Source: Rhodanobacter humi (lineage in GTDB: Bacteria; Pseudomonadota; Gammaproteobacteria; Xanthomonadales; Rhodanobacteraceae). From it: a DNA stretch of 64,000 bases. The stretch spans positions 2,418,001-2,482,000 of the forward strand of contig NZ_JBGBPY010000001.1 in assembly GCF_041107455.1 (NCBI RefSeq). The letters are read 5' to 3'. Shown piece by piece: positions 34,947-43,763 of this stretch (position 1 is the first letter of the stretch; each line of letters opens with the position of its first letter). Both the position numbers and the translations under genes were made by a program. The notes below the pieces were generated by a model. That model ran no database searches and was not told where the DNA came from. It worked only from the letters and a program-made list of their open reading frames with translations.

Positions 34947-34976
34947 AAAAGCCCCGCGGGCGTAGCCTCGCGGGGC
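34936..34976 (-). terminator. Rho-independent terminator for the acid phosphatase gene
   Basis: On the minus strand, GCCCCGCG (34969-34976) pairs with CGCGGGGC (34951-34958), followed by a T-rich tract (complement of 34935-34950). It lies 137 bp after the acid phosphatase stop and abuts the tandem repeats. Confidence 0.85.
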
Positions 34977-35112
34977 AATCCGGCTGAGCCGGTGGGAAAT
35001 GGCCTTGCCTGCGGAAACGTTTCGGTCAGCAGCAGGTAGGCGAGGCAGATATTACCGGGCCGTTAAACCTGAGGCAACACTTTTGTTTTGTTCTATAACT
35101 TCATGTTTTATC
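34977..35112. other. AT-rich gap after the acid phosphatase gene
   Basis: The 3' region of the acid phosphatase transcript. The part at 35075-35125 is visibly AT-rich for this genome. I see no reading frame or RNA gene. Confidence 0.4.
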
Positions 35113-36000
35113 TCAATAATACCGTAGAGCGCCGAGCTTCTGCTGACGTCGCTGCGCCGGCGGCGCGCTCCAGTCGTTGTTGAACAGCGCCGGCTCCCAA
35201 CTGCCGTAGGTGGGGTTGGGCAGCACGAACCAGCGTGTGCCGACCCAGTCCATGTAGCCGGCGATGGCCTGCTTGCGGCCGGCCTCGGTGTTGGCGACGA
35301 CATCGACGAAATCGCCCAACTGGTCGCCGAACTGCATCAGCACGCGGTACTTGCGGCTGACCAGTTGGCGGCGGCAGCCCTTCTCGGTGCCCACCTGCTC
35401 GCAGCCCGGCAGCACCGTGCCCAGGCCGAGGAAAGCTTCGGGACCGGACACCGGGAAGCCCAACTTGCGCAGGTTCGCCAGGGTGGCCGTGTCCAGGTCC
35501 TGCGCGCGGTTGGAGAGGTAGATCACCGCGATGCCGTGTTCGGCGGCGTAGCGGGTGAAGGCCAGCGCGCCGGGCATGGCGCGGGCGCGTTCTTCCTTGC
35601 ACCAGGCAGCCCAGCTGGCCTCGTCGTACTGGCCGCCGCTCTTCACCAGGCGGGCCTGGTAGGGCGAGTTGTCCAGCACGGTCTCGTCGATGTCCAGCAC
35701 CACGGCGGGCGGCAGGCCGGCGATCGGCATCGTGCGATCCTCTTTCGCCAGCGCATCCCATTGCGGGTCGTGCAGCGCGGTCAGCAGGCGCGACTGGGCA
35801 TTGCGGAAGGTCTGGATGTAGATCAGATCGTGTTCGATCGCGGTCTGCGCCCACACCACCGCGTTGAGGTTGTCGTTGGCGGTGGCTGATGTCGCTGCTG
35901 CTGCGGCGGCGGCCGGTGCGGTCGCGGGGTGCGGGGGTGTGGCGGCGCAGCCGGCGAGCAGGGTGAACGTGGCCAGGGCCAGCGGCAGGTGAAGTCGCAT
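35113..36000 (-). CDS. HAD-family acid phosphatase, lipoprotein e(P4)/class C type
   Basis: A 295-residue outer-membrane lipoprotein (signal ending LLAGC). The HAD motif I DIDETVLDN carries the nucleophile Asp and the acid/base Asp. Motif II YLSNRAQDLD and motif IV GDQLGDF complete the site. The layout matches the e(P4) class C acid phosphatases, which release phosphate from nucleotides such as NMN in the periplasm. A poly-alanine stretch (about residues 30-38) follows the lipobox. The terminator is at 34936-34976. It is divergent from the AI-2E permease gene. Confidence 0.93.
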   Translation of the reverse strand: MRLHLPLALATFTLLAGCAATPPHPATAPAAAAAAATSATANDNLNAVVWAQTAIEHDLIYIQTFRNAQSRLLTALHDPQWDALAKEDRTMPIAGLPPAVVLDIDETVLDNSPYQARLVKSGGQYDEASWAAWCKEERARAMPGALAFTRYAAEHGIAVIYLSNRAQDLDTATLANLRKLGFPVSGPEAFLGLGTVLPGCEQVGTEKGCRRQLVSRKYRVLMQFGDQLGDFVDVVANTEAGRKQAIAGYMDWVGTRWFVLPNPTYGSWEPALFNNDWSAPPAQRRQQKLGALRYY

Positions 36001-36126
36001 GGGGTGGATATCTCCGGACGGAACGACGAGTTTTGCAGGATTTTACGACAGTGAGATGTCTGGGGCTGGCTGCGGCCGTCGCCGGCTGACAGACTGGCGG
36101 CCATACCCATCTTCGCCGGAGCCCGC

Positions 36127-37161
36127 ATGCACGATCCGACGTCCGCTGCGTCCCGCGCCAGCTCGCCCGCCATCCGCGCCACCAGTTATGCACTGGCCGC
36201 GCTGGCGCTGTGGCTGGTGCTGCAGTTGCACCTGCTCTCCGCCCTGCTGGCGGGCCTGCTGGTGTACGAACTGGTGCAGGCGGCGGTGCCGCTGCTGGGT
36301 CGGCGCATTCCCGGCGATCGCGCCCGGATGGTGGTGGTGGCCGTGCTGGGCGCGCTGGTGGTGGGCCTGCTGGTGCTGCTGATCCTCGGCGCGATCAGCT
36401 TCTTCCGCAGCGAGCTGGGCAATCCCGAACTGCTATGGCAGCAGCAATTGATGCCACTGGTGGAGAAGGCGCGTCAGCAGTTGCCGGCGACGCTGGTCGA
36501 CCACCTACCCGACAGCGTGGACGACTTGCGCGACGGCGTGGTCGAGCTGGCGCGCAAGCACGCGGTCGAGCTGCAGCTGGCGGGCAAAGAGGCGGCGCGC
36601 GCGTTCGTGCACATCCTGATCGGCCTGGTGCTGGGCGCGATCGTGGCGCTCAGCCGCACCCGCCCGGCGCACCAGGTGGGGCCGCTGGCGGCGGCGCTGG
36701 GCCAGCGCAGCCATCGGCTGGCCCAGGCGTTCCACGACATCGTGTTCGCCCAGATCAAGATCTCGCTGGTCAACACCGCGCTCACCGCAATCTTCCTGCT
36801 CGGCGTGCTGCCGCTGATGGGCATCCACGTGCCGCTGTCGAAGACGCTGGTGGCGATCACCTTCATCGTCGGGCTGTTGCCGGTGGTGGGGAATCTGCTC
36901 TCCAACACCGCCATCACGATCGCCGCGCTGTCGGTCTCGCTGGGCGTGGGCATCGCCGCGCTCGGCTTCCTGATACTGATCCACAAGCTGGAGTACTTCC
37001 TCAACGCGCGCATCGTGGGTTCGCAAATCCATGCGGCGGCGTGGGAACTGCTGATTGCGATGCTGCTGCTGGAAGCCGCCTTCGGCCTGCCCGGTGTGAT
37101 CGCCGCGCCGATCTATTACGCCTATCTCAAGGGCGAGCTCGAAGCGCAGCGGCTAATTTGA
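36127..37161 (+). CDS. AI-2E transporter-family (PerM-like) permease
   Basis: A 344-residue inner-membrane protein with about eight helices. The C-terminal segments FIVGLLPVVGNLLSNTAITI and the later EYFLNARIVGSQIHAAAWELL are the conserved core of the AI-2E transporter/PerM family. Members include sodium/proton antiporters and autoinducer-2 exporters, so the name does not prove AI-2 transport. The gene is single, between a divergent phosphatase and the TonB receptor leader. Confidence 0.9.
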   Translation: MHDPTSAASRASSPAIRATSYALAALALWLVLQLHLLSALLAGLLVYELVQAAVPLLGRRIPGDRARMVVVAVLGALVVGLLVLLILGAISFFRSELGNPELLWQQQLMPLVEKARQQLPATLVDHLPDSVDDLRDGVVELARKHAVELQLAGKEAARAFVHILIGLVLGAIVALSRTRPAHQVGPLAAALGQRSHRLAQAFHDIVFAQIKISLVNTALTAIFLLGVLPLMGIHVPLSKTLVAITFIVGLLPVVGNLLSNTAITIAALSVSLGVGIAALGFLILIHKLEYFLNARIVGSQIHAAAWELLIAMLLLEAAFGLPGVIAAPIYYAYLKGELEAQRLI

Positions 37162-37322
37162 TGAGGCTCGGTGGGCAGGGGCATTTCGAGCGAATAGCAA
37201 AATCCTGATGCGCAAGAAAACGACGAAAATGTAGAAAGGTTGTTGTTGTCGCGTTAAAACTTGTGTAAAACAAGGCAGCTGCACACGTGAGAAAGCATCG
37301 GCCAGTGGGGACTGGATCGATC

Positions 37323-37345
37323 ACGCGTCGGAACATGCGACGCGT
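37323..37345. promoter_or_regulatory. 8-bp inverted repeat upstream of the TonB receptor
   Basis: ACGCGTCG (37323-37330) and CGACGCGT (37338-37345) are perfect complements around GAACATG, 61 bp before the receptor ATG. It could be an operator or a 5' leader hairpin. The preceding AT-rich tract (37230-37275, with TTAAAACTTGTGTAAAAC) is the likeliest promoter region. Confidence 0.5.
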
Positions 37346-37405
37346 TTGTGCAGATTTCCGGCTTCGCGCCGGGCTTGTTGCATTGCACACCAGGGAGTTC
37401 AAGTA

Positions 37406-40330
37406 ATGATCAAGTCGAAACTGTCCATGGCAGTGGTCGCGGCGCTGGCGTTTGGTGCCACTTCCGTCTACGCGCAAGACGCCCAGACCGCGGCGTCGTC
37501 AACCCAGCAGCAGGACCAGAACGGCAACCAGGCGCCCAGCGCCAAAAACGCCAAAAAACTGGAGGCGGTCACTGTCACCGGCTCGCTGATCCCGCAGACC
37601 CAGATCGAGACCGCCACGCCGGTCATCACAATCACCGCCGATCAGATGAAGGCGCGCGGCTTCACTTCCGTGGCGCAGGCACTCCAGCAGGCCTCGTTCG
37701 CCACCGGCAGCGTGCAGGGCATGCAGGACACCAACTCCTTCACAACGACGGCCGAGACGCTGAGCATGTTCGGCCTGCCGGTGGGTTTCGTGAAGTATCT
37801 GGTGGATGGCCGCCCGATGGGCAGCTTTCCGGGACTTTACAACGGCAGCGACACCTTCAACAGTATCAGCGGCATTCCGATGGACCTGGTCGACCACGTC
37901 GACATCCTGCCTGGCGGCCAGTCGTCGCTGTACGGTTCGGACGCGATCGCTGGCGTGATCAACATCGTGCTGAAGAAGCACGTGGACGCACCAACCATCG
38001 ACGTACGTTACGGCTGGTATGGCGATGGTGGCGGTGCCAGTCGTCGCATCAGCTTCGCGGACAGCTTCACGCTGGGCAAGTGGACTTCGCTGGTCGGCGC
38101 GCAGTTCGAGAGCACGCAGCCGATCTGGCGCCGCGACCGCAGCCTTACCAGCACCTACAACACGCATGGCACCAGCCCGGAAACCGCTTCGCGCGACTAC
38201 CTGGTCCTGACCGCCTATTCGAACGACGGCACCAAGCCGGGCTACCAGTTCATGGACCCGAACAATTGCGCCAACGTGTCCAGCCAATGGGGCGGCACGG
38301 AAACCAAGCAGCACCGTACCCCGCAAGGTGATTATTGCGGCTCCTTCTACACGCCGGGTGCAGGTACCCTGACGCTGGACAGCAAGCAGGTGAATGCATA
38401 CACGCACAACACGTTCGACATCAACGACAACGTGCAGCTGTACGGCGACCTGCTCTACAACTATTCGGAGAAGAAGTTCACCAACGGCTCCAGCACCACG
38501 TGGTGGGGCACCAGCGTGGCGACGACGCAGGGGGCTGGCTATTTCTGGGATCCCACGGTGCATGGCGGCAGCCTGATGCTTCTGCAGCACGGGTTCGCCC
38601 CGGAAGAGGTGGGTGGCTACCGCAACATCATGAGCAAGGAGTACGAGAACTCCTACATGCTGACGTTGGGCGCGCGCGGCACCTTCGGACAGTCGAACTG
38701 GGACTACGACTTGGGCTTCACCCATTCGGACGACAAGTTGATCGACCGCAGCTTCCAGCGCCTGGCCGGGCCGATGGAGGCGTATTTCTCCAAGCATGTG
38801 CTGGGACCGCAGCTGGGCACGTATTCTGGTTATCCGGTGTTCGAGCCGAACTATGCAGCCATGTACAACCCGGTGTCGCCGACCGACTTCAAGGGCTTCA
38901 CCGGCTATTCCACCAGCCATGCCAAGACCTGGGACAACATGCTGCGTGGCCAGGTGACCAACAGTTCGTTGTTTGCCCTGCCTGGCGGGGACGCCGGCGT
39001 GGCAGTGGTGCTGGAAGGCGGCAATCAGGGCTGGGATTCCACGCCGGATCCAAGGTTGATGCAGAACACCACGGTGGACTACGGCAACGGCTTCACGTAT
39101 TCCACGCCGTACTACTGGGGTACCAGCGCTACGCCGGGCGCCGGCCACCGCTCGCGCTACGCGGCGACCACCGAGTTCAAGCTGCCGCTGCTGCAGCAGC
39201 TGACCATGGACGTCTCGGGTCGTTACGACAGCTACAAAGTGGGTAGCGGCACGGTCAGCCATGGCACCTACATGATCGGTCTGGAATACCGCCCGTTCGA
39301 CTCCCTGCTGTTGCGCGGGCGCTACGGCACGGCCTTCAAGGTGCCGACGCTGTCCGACGAATTCCAGCGCCCCAGCAACTACTACAACAGCGTCACCGAC
39401 TACCTGAACTGCGGACGGCTCGGCTTCAGCGGCGCCAACATCGCCAAGTGCCCGAGTCTGTATGAAAGCGTGCAGTTCAAGGGTACGACGATGGGCAACC
39501 CGGCGCTGAAGCCGATCACGGCCACAGTGTGGACTTATGGCGTTGTATGGGCGCCGGTCGAGCGCATGTCGGTCAGCGTGGATTACCTGCACTGGAACAT
39601 CAGCAACGAAGTCAACCAGATGAGCGCCGATGGCTTGTCCAACGACGAATACCTGTGCGACATCGGCACGATCGCTCCGACTTCGGAGACCTGCAAGGTT
39701 GCCTTCAGCCTAATCCAGCGCGGTCCCGGCAGAACGCAGAACGGTATCGCCCTGCTGGGCAACATAAGCGGCATCACTACGCCGAAGGTCAACGTGAGTC
39801 GCGAGCAAGTCAACGCGATCAATGCCCACTTCGACTACGGCATGGAGATCGGCGCGTACGGCAAGCTGGTGTGGGCCGCCTCGTATTCGGATCTGCTCAA
39901 GCACAGCTACCAGGACTACCCGCAGGACGCGCCGATCGACCTGCTGCGTCATCCGGGCTGGAGTACCGATTTCAAGAGCAAGGCCAATGCCTCGCTGACC
40001 TGGATGAAAGACAAGTGGAGCACCACGCTGTACGTCAATCGCTACGGGCGCACGCCGAACTATCTGGCCAGCCATCTCGACAACTACACCGACAAGGGTA
40101 CCGGCAGGCTCGGGGCCTGGACGCTGTGGAACGCCAGCGTGACCTACAACCCGATGAAGAACCTGGGCATCTCGCTCCAAGTCAGCAACCTGTTCAACAA
40201 GATGCCGCCGGTGGACAACAGCTACCCGGGTACCACGTGGGGGCCGTACAACTCGGACAACTACAACCCGTATGGCCGCGCGTTTTACCTGGAGGCGAAC
40301 TACAAGTTCGGCAACGGCTCCGGTAGCTGA
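37406..40330 (+). CDS. TonB-dependent outer-membrane receptor
   Basis: A 974-residue receptor with a signal peptide (cut near SVYA-Q, residue 24), a TonB-box-like LEAVTVTGS, a plug domain (about 55-175, with DHVDILPGGQSSLYGSDAIAG and VINIVLKK) and a 22-strand barrel ending YLEANYKFG. The substrate is unknown; the length and the QIETATPVITIT plug start resemble Xanthomonadales receptors that take up oligomeric carbon sources, siderophores or peptides. The ATG at 37406 has CAGGGAG upstream. No adjoining TonB, sugar or siderophore gene hints at the ligand. Confidence 0.93.
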   Translation: MIKSKLSMAVVAALAFGATSVYAQDAQTAASSTQQQDQNGNQAPSAKNAKKLEAVTVTGSLIPQTQIETATPVITITADQMKARGFTSVAQALQQASFATGSVQGMQDTNSFTTTAETLSMFGLPVGFVKYLVDGRPMGSFPGLYNGSDTFNSISGIPMDLVDHVDILPGGQSSLYGSDAIAGVINIVLKKHVDAPTIDVRYGWYGDGGGASRRISFADSFTLGKWTSLVGAQFESTQPIWRRDRSLTSTYNTHGTSPETASRDYLVLTAYSNDGTKPGYQFMDPNNCANVSSQWGGTETKQHRTPQGDYCGSFYTPGAGTLTLDSKQVNAYTHNTFDINDNVQLYGDLLYNYSEKKFTNGSSTTWWGTSVATTQGAGYFWDPTVHGGSLMLLQHGFAPEEVGGYRNIMSKEYENSYMLTLGARGTFGQSNWDYDLGFTHSDDKLIDRSFQRLAGPMEAYFSKHVLGPQLGTYSGYPVFEPNYAAMYNPVSPTDFKGFTGYSTSHAKTWDNMLRGQVTNSSLFALPGGDAGVAVVLEGGNQGWDSTPDPRLMQNTTVDYGNGFTYSTPYYWGTSATPGAGHRSRYAATTEFKLPLLQQLTMDVSGRYDSYKVGSGTVSHGTYMIGLEYRPFDSLLLRGRYGTAFKVPTLSDEFQRPSNYYNSVTDYLNCGRLGFSGANIAKCPSLYESVQFKGTTMGNPALKPITATVWTYGVVWAPVERMSVSVDYLHWNISNEVNQMSADGLSNDEYLCDIGTIAPTSETCKVAFSLIQRGPGRTQNGIALLGNISGITTPKVNVSREQVNAINAHFDYGMEIGAYGKLVWAASYSDLLKHSYQDYPQDAPIDLLRHPGWSTDFKSKANASLTWMKDKWSTTLYVNRYGRTPNYLASHLDNYTDKGTGRLGAWTLWNASVTYNPMKNLGISLQVSNLFNKMPPVDNSYPGTTWGPYNSDNYNPYGRAFYLEANYKFGNGSGS

Positions 40331-40358
40331 TGCTGGAAACCATGGTCGAATGACCGGA

Positions 40359-40386
40359 CGGCCCCGCTTCGGCGGGGTCGTTTTTC
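40359..40386 (+). terminator. Rho-independent terminator
   Basis: A 9-bp stem (40359-40367 with 40372-40380, TTCG loop) is followed by TTTTTCTT, 29 bases after the receptor stop. Confidence 0.92.
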
Positions 40387-40437
40387 TTGCGCGGCATACA
40401 AGCGAGCGGTGCGGTCGCCGTGATCGCGACGATCTCA

Positions 40438-42015
40438 TCAGTCGGGCAGCGCGATGCCCCGCCCGTCCAGCACGTCGCGCAATCCATCCAGCAGCGGTTC
40501 GTACTTGCGCCAGCGCTGCAGCGCGTTGCGATAGACCGGCTTGCGCACCTGCACCGCGCTGGCGGTATTCACCGGGGCAGCATTCCGTTCGAAACGCAGG
40601 CAGTCGTCGTGCCAGGACAGACCGCAGAATTCGAGCAACTGGCGCGAACTGGCTTCCTGACTCTCCACGAGGTCCTCGTATCGCACTTCCAGAATACGGC
40701 CGGGGAAAGCGCGCTGCCAATGCGCGATCAGGCGGTCGAATAGCGCGTAGTAGCGGCCGGTATCGAGCAGATCGAACGAATAAGCGTAGTACGGCGACGA
40801 CGGGGCAAACAGCTGGCGGAAGTTGCTGAGGCAGGTATCCAGCGGATCGCGGCGCAGGCAGACGATCTTTGCGTTCGGCAGCGCGCGGGCGATCCAGCCC
40901 GCATACAGGAAGTTGTGCGGAAGCTTGTCGATGAAACGCGGCGTGTGGCCTGTGGCCGGGCGTGTGCTGGTGAGGTAGTCCGCGCCCACGGCGGCCCAGT
41001 CCAGATCGCGTGCGCACTCGATGGTGTCAGTATCGAGCAGCAGCGGCGTGCGGCTGCCCGAGGCGCGCTTCAGCGCCACGCCGAAATTCATCAGTTCGCC
41101 GGCCGAGTGCACGTCGGGATGGCTGGAGATGATGCGTTCCACCAGGGTGGTGCCGCTGCGCGGCATGCCGATAACGAAGATCGGTTCATGCGAGGCGTGG
41201 CCGGGCGTGGCGATCTGCGGCTCGGGAAACGCCGCCGCGATCGTTGCGAACAGCGCCTCGTCCTGCTCGATGCGATAGCCGCGGCCCTTGCCGGCGGCGG
41301 CTTTGCCTAGCGTGTAATGCGCGAAGGCGGCTGGGTAGTCCGCGCAGTCCTCGCACTCCTTGGCCAGCGCCATGTGCAGGTAGATCTGTGCTTCCTGGTC
41401 GTCGTCGCGGCCGGCCAGTAGGGCTTCCATGCGTGCGATGTGGTTGCTGTCTGCGGTTTGCCGGCGCAACTGCGCCAGGGTGAGGTGGGCCTTCCACCAG
41501 CGCGGGTCGACCCGGATGCAGGACTCCAACTCGGCTTCGGCGGATGCGAGTTCGCCGGTCGCCACCAGTGCGGTGGCGAGGTTGAAGCGATGGGGCGCGT
41601 GTTCCGGCGTGAGCTCCACGGCGCGTCGGAATGCCGTGACGGCCTCGGCGTGGGCATGGTTCTGGGTGAAGATCACGCCCAGCGTGTCCAGCGTGGCGGC
41701 GTCGGTGGGCGCCAGCGCCATCGCGCGATCTGCCGCCTCGCGCGCCTCGCGGGTCATCTTGACCAAGGTCAGCGCCTTGGCAAATTGCACGGCGAAGTCC
41801 GCCCGTCGCGGCTCGAGTTCGGCGGCGAGATGCAGATGGGAGAGCGCCATCGGCATGTTCTGCAGCTCCGTCTCGGCCACACCGGCGATGTAGCGCAGCA
41901 GCGGGTGCCGTGGCATCTGGGGCAACAGGTGGTTGGCCAGTTGCCGTGTTCGTAGCCAGTCGCGCCGATTGAAGGCCTGGCTGAGTTCGGCGAGCGGCGG
42001 CGTGGTGTCGGTCAT
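40438..42015 (-). CDS. TPR-containing sulfotransferase (third of three tandem paralogues)
   Basis: A 525-residue two-domain protein. Residues 1-about 265 form TPR-like helical repeats; from about 275 a PAPS-dependent sulfotransferase domain starts with EPIFVIGMPRSGTTL, the 5'-phosphosulfate loop (283-290). ISSHPDVHSAGEL, RFIDKLPHNFLYAG and CLRRDPLDTCLSNF are the remaining conserved blocks. The fold transfers sulfate from PAPS to hydroxyl, amine or tyrosine acceptors. It closes a run of three genes on the same strand with gaps of 65-106 bp. The acceptor is unknown. Confidence 0.9.
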   Translation of the reverse strand: MTDTTPPLAELSQAFNRRDWLRTRQLANHLLPQMPRHPLLRYIAGVAETELQNMPMALSHLHLAAELEPRRADFAVQFAKALTLVKMTREAREAADRAMALAPTDAATLDTLGVIFTQNHAHAEAVTAFRRAVELTPEHAPHRFNLATALVATGELASAEAELESCIRVDPRWWKAHLTLAQLRRQTADSNHIARMEALLAGRDDDQEAQIYLHMALAKECEDCADYPAAFAHYTLGKAAAGKGRGYRIEQDEALFATIAAAFPEPQIATPGHASHEPIFVIGMPRSGTTLVERIISSHPDVHSAGELMNFGVALKRASGSRTPLLLDTDTIECARDLDWAAVGADYLTSTRPATGHTPRFIDKLPHNFLYAGWIARALPNAKIVCLRRDPLDTCLSNFRQLFAPSSPYYAYSFDLLDTGRYYALFDRLIAHWQRAFPGRILEVRYEDLVESQEASSRQLLEFCGLSWHDDCLRFERNAAPVNTASAVQVRKPVYRNALQRWRKYEPLLDGLRDVLDGRGIALPD

Positions 42016-42080
42016 CAGGTAGGGTTGTCAAGGCGGAAAGGCTAACGTTACCGCGTGCGGCGCGGGGGCGGCGAGACGCC

Positions 42081-43658
42081 TCAGACCGTCGATTCGATTC
42101 CGGCCGCGCGCAGCAGGATGCGCAGTGGCTCCAGCTCGTGTTCGTAGTGATGCCAGCGACCGACCGAGGAACGGAACATCGGCTGTCGTACCTGCAGGCT
42201 GCTTGCGGTGGCCACCGGAGCGGCGTTGCGCTCGAAGCGCAGGCAGGCGTCGTGCCAGCCCAGGCCGCAGTGTTCCAGCAGGTGGCGGGTCTCGGCTTCC
42301 TGGTTTTCGACCAAGGCTTCGTAGCGTAGTTCGAGGATGCGCCCCGGTAACAGCTTTCGCCAATGCGCCATCAACCGGTCGAACAGGATGTAGTAGCGCC
42401 CCGTGTCGAGCAGATCGAACGTGTGGTGGTAGTAAGGCAGCTTCTCCGCGAACAGCTGGCGGAAATTGCCCAGGCAGGTGTCCAACGGGTCGCGCCGCAG
42501 GCAGACCAGCTTCGCGTTCGGCAGTGCATGGGCGATGAACCCCGCGTAGAGGAAATTGAACGGGAACTTGTCGACGAAGCGCGGCGTGTGTCCGGTGCCG
42601 GGGCGTGTGCTGGCGAGATAGTCCGAGCCCAGTCGCCGCCAGTCGAGTCCGCGTGTGTGTGCGGCCGGATCGGGATCGAGCCAGAACGGCGCCGAGCTGT
42701 TCCAGGCGCGGCGCACCGCCATGCCGAAGTTCTGCAACTCGCCCGCGGCATGCACGTCCGGATGGCTGGAAAGAATCCGTTCCACCAGGGTAGTGCCGCT
42801 GCGTGGCAGACCGAACACGAAGATCGGCTCCGTGCTGGGCTCGGCGTGTGCGAATGATGTCGGCTCGGGAAACGTGTGTTCCATGGTGGTGAAGATCGCG
42901 GCGTCCTGCTCCGGCGAGTAGTCGATCGTTTCGCGGCCGGCAGCGTTGCCTTGCATGTAGTGGGTGAATGCCTGCGGATACTCGCCGAGGTCCTCGTGCT
43001 CCTTGGCCAATGCGAAATGCAGGCAGAGACGCGCCTCGCGATTGCTGGCGTGTTGCGCCAGCAAGGCTTGCAGGCGCGGTACGTGCTGCCCGGCCAGCGT
43101 CTGTTTGCGCAGGTTCGACAAGGCCAGGTGTGCGCGCCAGAACTGCGGATCCATAGCCAAGCAAGTTTCGATCTCGCGTTCGGCGCCCAAAGAGTCGCCG
43201 GCGTGCGCCAAGGCGGTGGCCAGGTTGTAGCGGCGAGAGGGCTGTACGGGATCAAGCGACGCGGCTTGTCTGAAGGCGTCGGCCGCGGCAGTGTGAGCAA
43301 GCGATTCCGCATAGACGTTGCCAAGCAGGTCGAGCGTCCGGGCGTCATTCGGGCCGAGCGCCATGGCCCGGTCGGCGGCCGCTTTCGCCGCACTTCCTTG
43401 TCGTGCCGTGGCGAGGGCACGCGCATAGTTTGCGGCGAATTCCACGCGTGCGGGGTCCAGTTCAGTGGCGCGACGGAGATGCTGCAGGGAATGCAGCAGA
43501 TCGCGCTGCTCCAGGTGCGCGATGCCGACGAGGTAATGAACCCCGGCGTGCTGCGTTGCCAGCGGCAACAGCGGGGAGGCGAGTGCGAGCACTCTCGGCC
43601 AGTCGCGTCGGTTGAACGCAGCAACGAGCTGTGCGTAGAGCTGCTCGGGATAGGTCAT
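42081..43658 (-). CDS. TPR-containing sulfotransferase (second of three)
   Basis: A 525-residue paralogue with exactly the length of its downstream neighbour. TPR helices fill residues 1-about 270, and the PAPS loop GLPRSGTT is at 283-290, preceded by EPIFVF. The blocks LSSHPDVHAAGEL, RFVDKFPFNFLYAG and CLRRDPLDTCLGNF are conserved, so activity is expected. The start at 43658 gives MTYPEQLYAQL, aligned with the other copies; a possible extension upstream is rejected because it is outside the alignable part. Confidence 0.9.
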   Translation of the reverse strand: MTYPEQLYAQLVAAFNRRDWPRVLALASPLLPLATQHAGVHYLVGIAHLEQRDLLHSLQHLRRATELDPARVEFAANYARALATARQGSAAKAAADRAMALGPNDARTLDLLGNVYAESLAHTAAADAFRQAASLDPVQPSRRYNLATALAHAGDSLGAEREIETCLAMDPQFWRAHLALSNLRKQTLAGQHVPRLQALLAQHASNREARLCLHFALAKEHEDLGEYPQAFTHYMQGNAAGRETIDYSPEQDAAIFTTMEHTFPEPTSFAHAEPSTEPIFVFGLPRSGTTLVERILSSHPDVHAAGELQNFGMAVRRAWNSSAPFWLDPDPAAHTRGLDWRRLGSDYLASTRPGTGHTPRFVDKFPFNFLYAGFIAHALPNAKLVCLRRDPLDTCLGNFRQLFAEKLPYYHHTFDLLDTGRYYILFDRLMAHWRKLLPGRILELRYEALVENQEAETRHLLEHCGLGWHDACLRFERNAAPVATASSLQVRQPMFRSSVGRWHHYEHELEPLRILLRAAGIESTV

Positions 43659-43763
43659 GGCTTCCGGGCTTCGCGGCGGTCGGTCGGATGAATCTGGCTG
43701 CCCATCGCTGCAGTGTAGCGCCGCGGAATCAGTGTGCCATCGCGATCGTCCCGGCAAGACGCC

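Noticed and set aside
34744-34950. N-terminal extension of the lipoprotein through the tandem repeats
   Set aside because: The signal peptide starts at 34565 and the upstream frame is open only because of the repeat period.
34687-34965. 92-codon gene made of the 66-bp repeats
   Set aside because: Openness follows from the period being a multiple of three; both strands are open and no ribosome site is seen.
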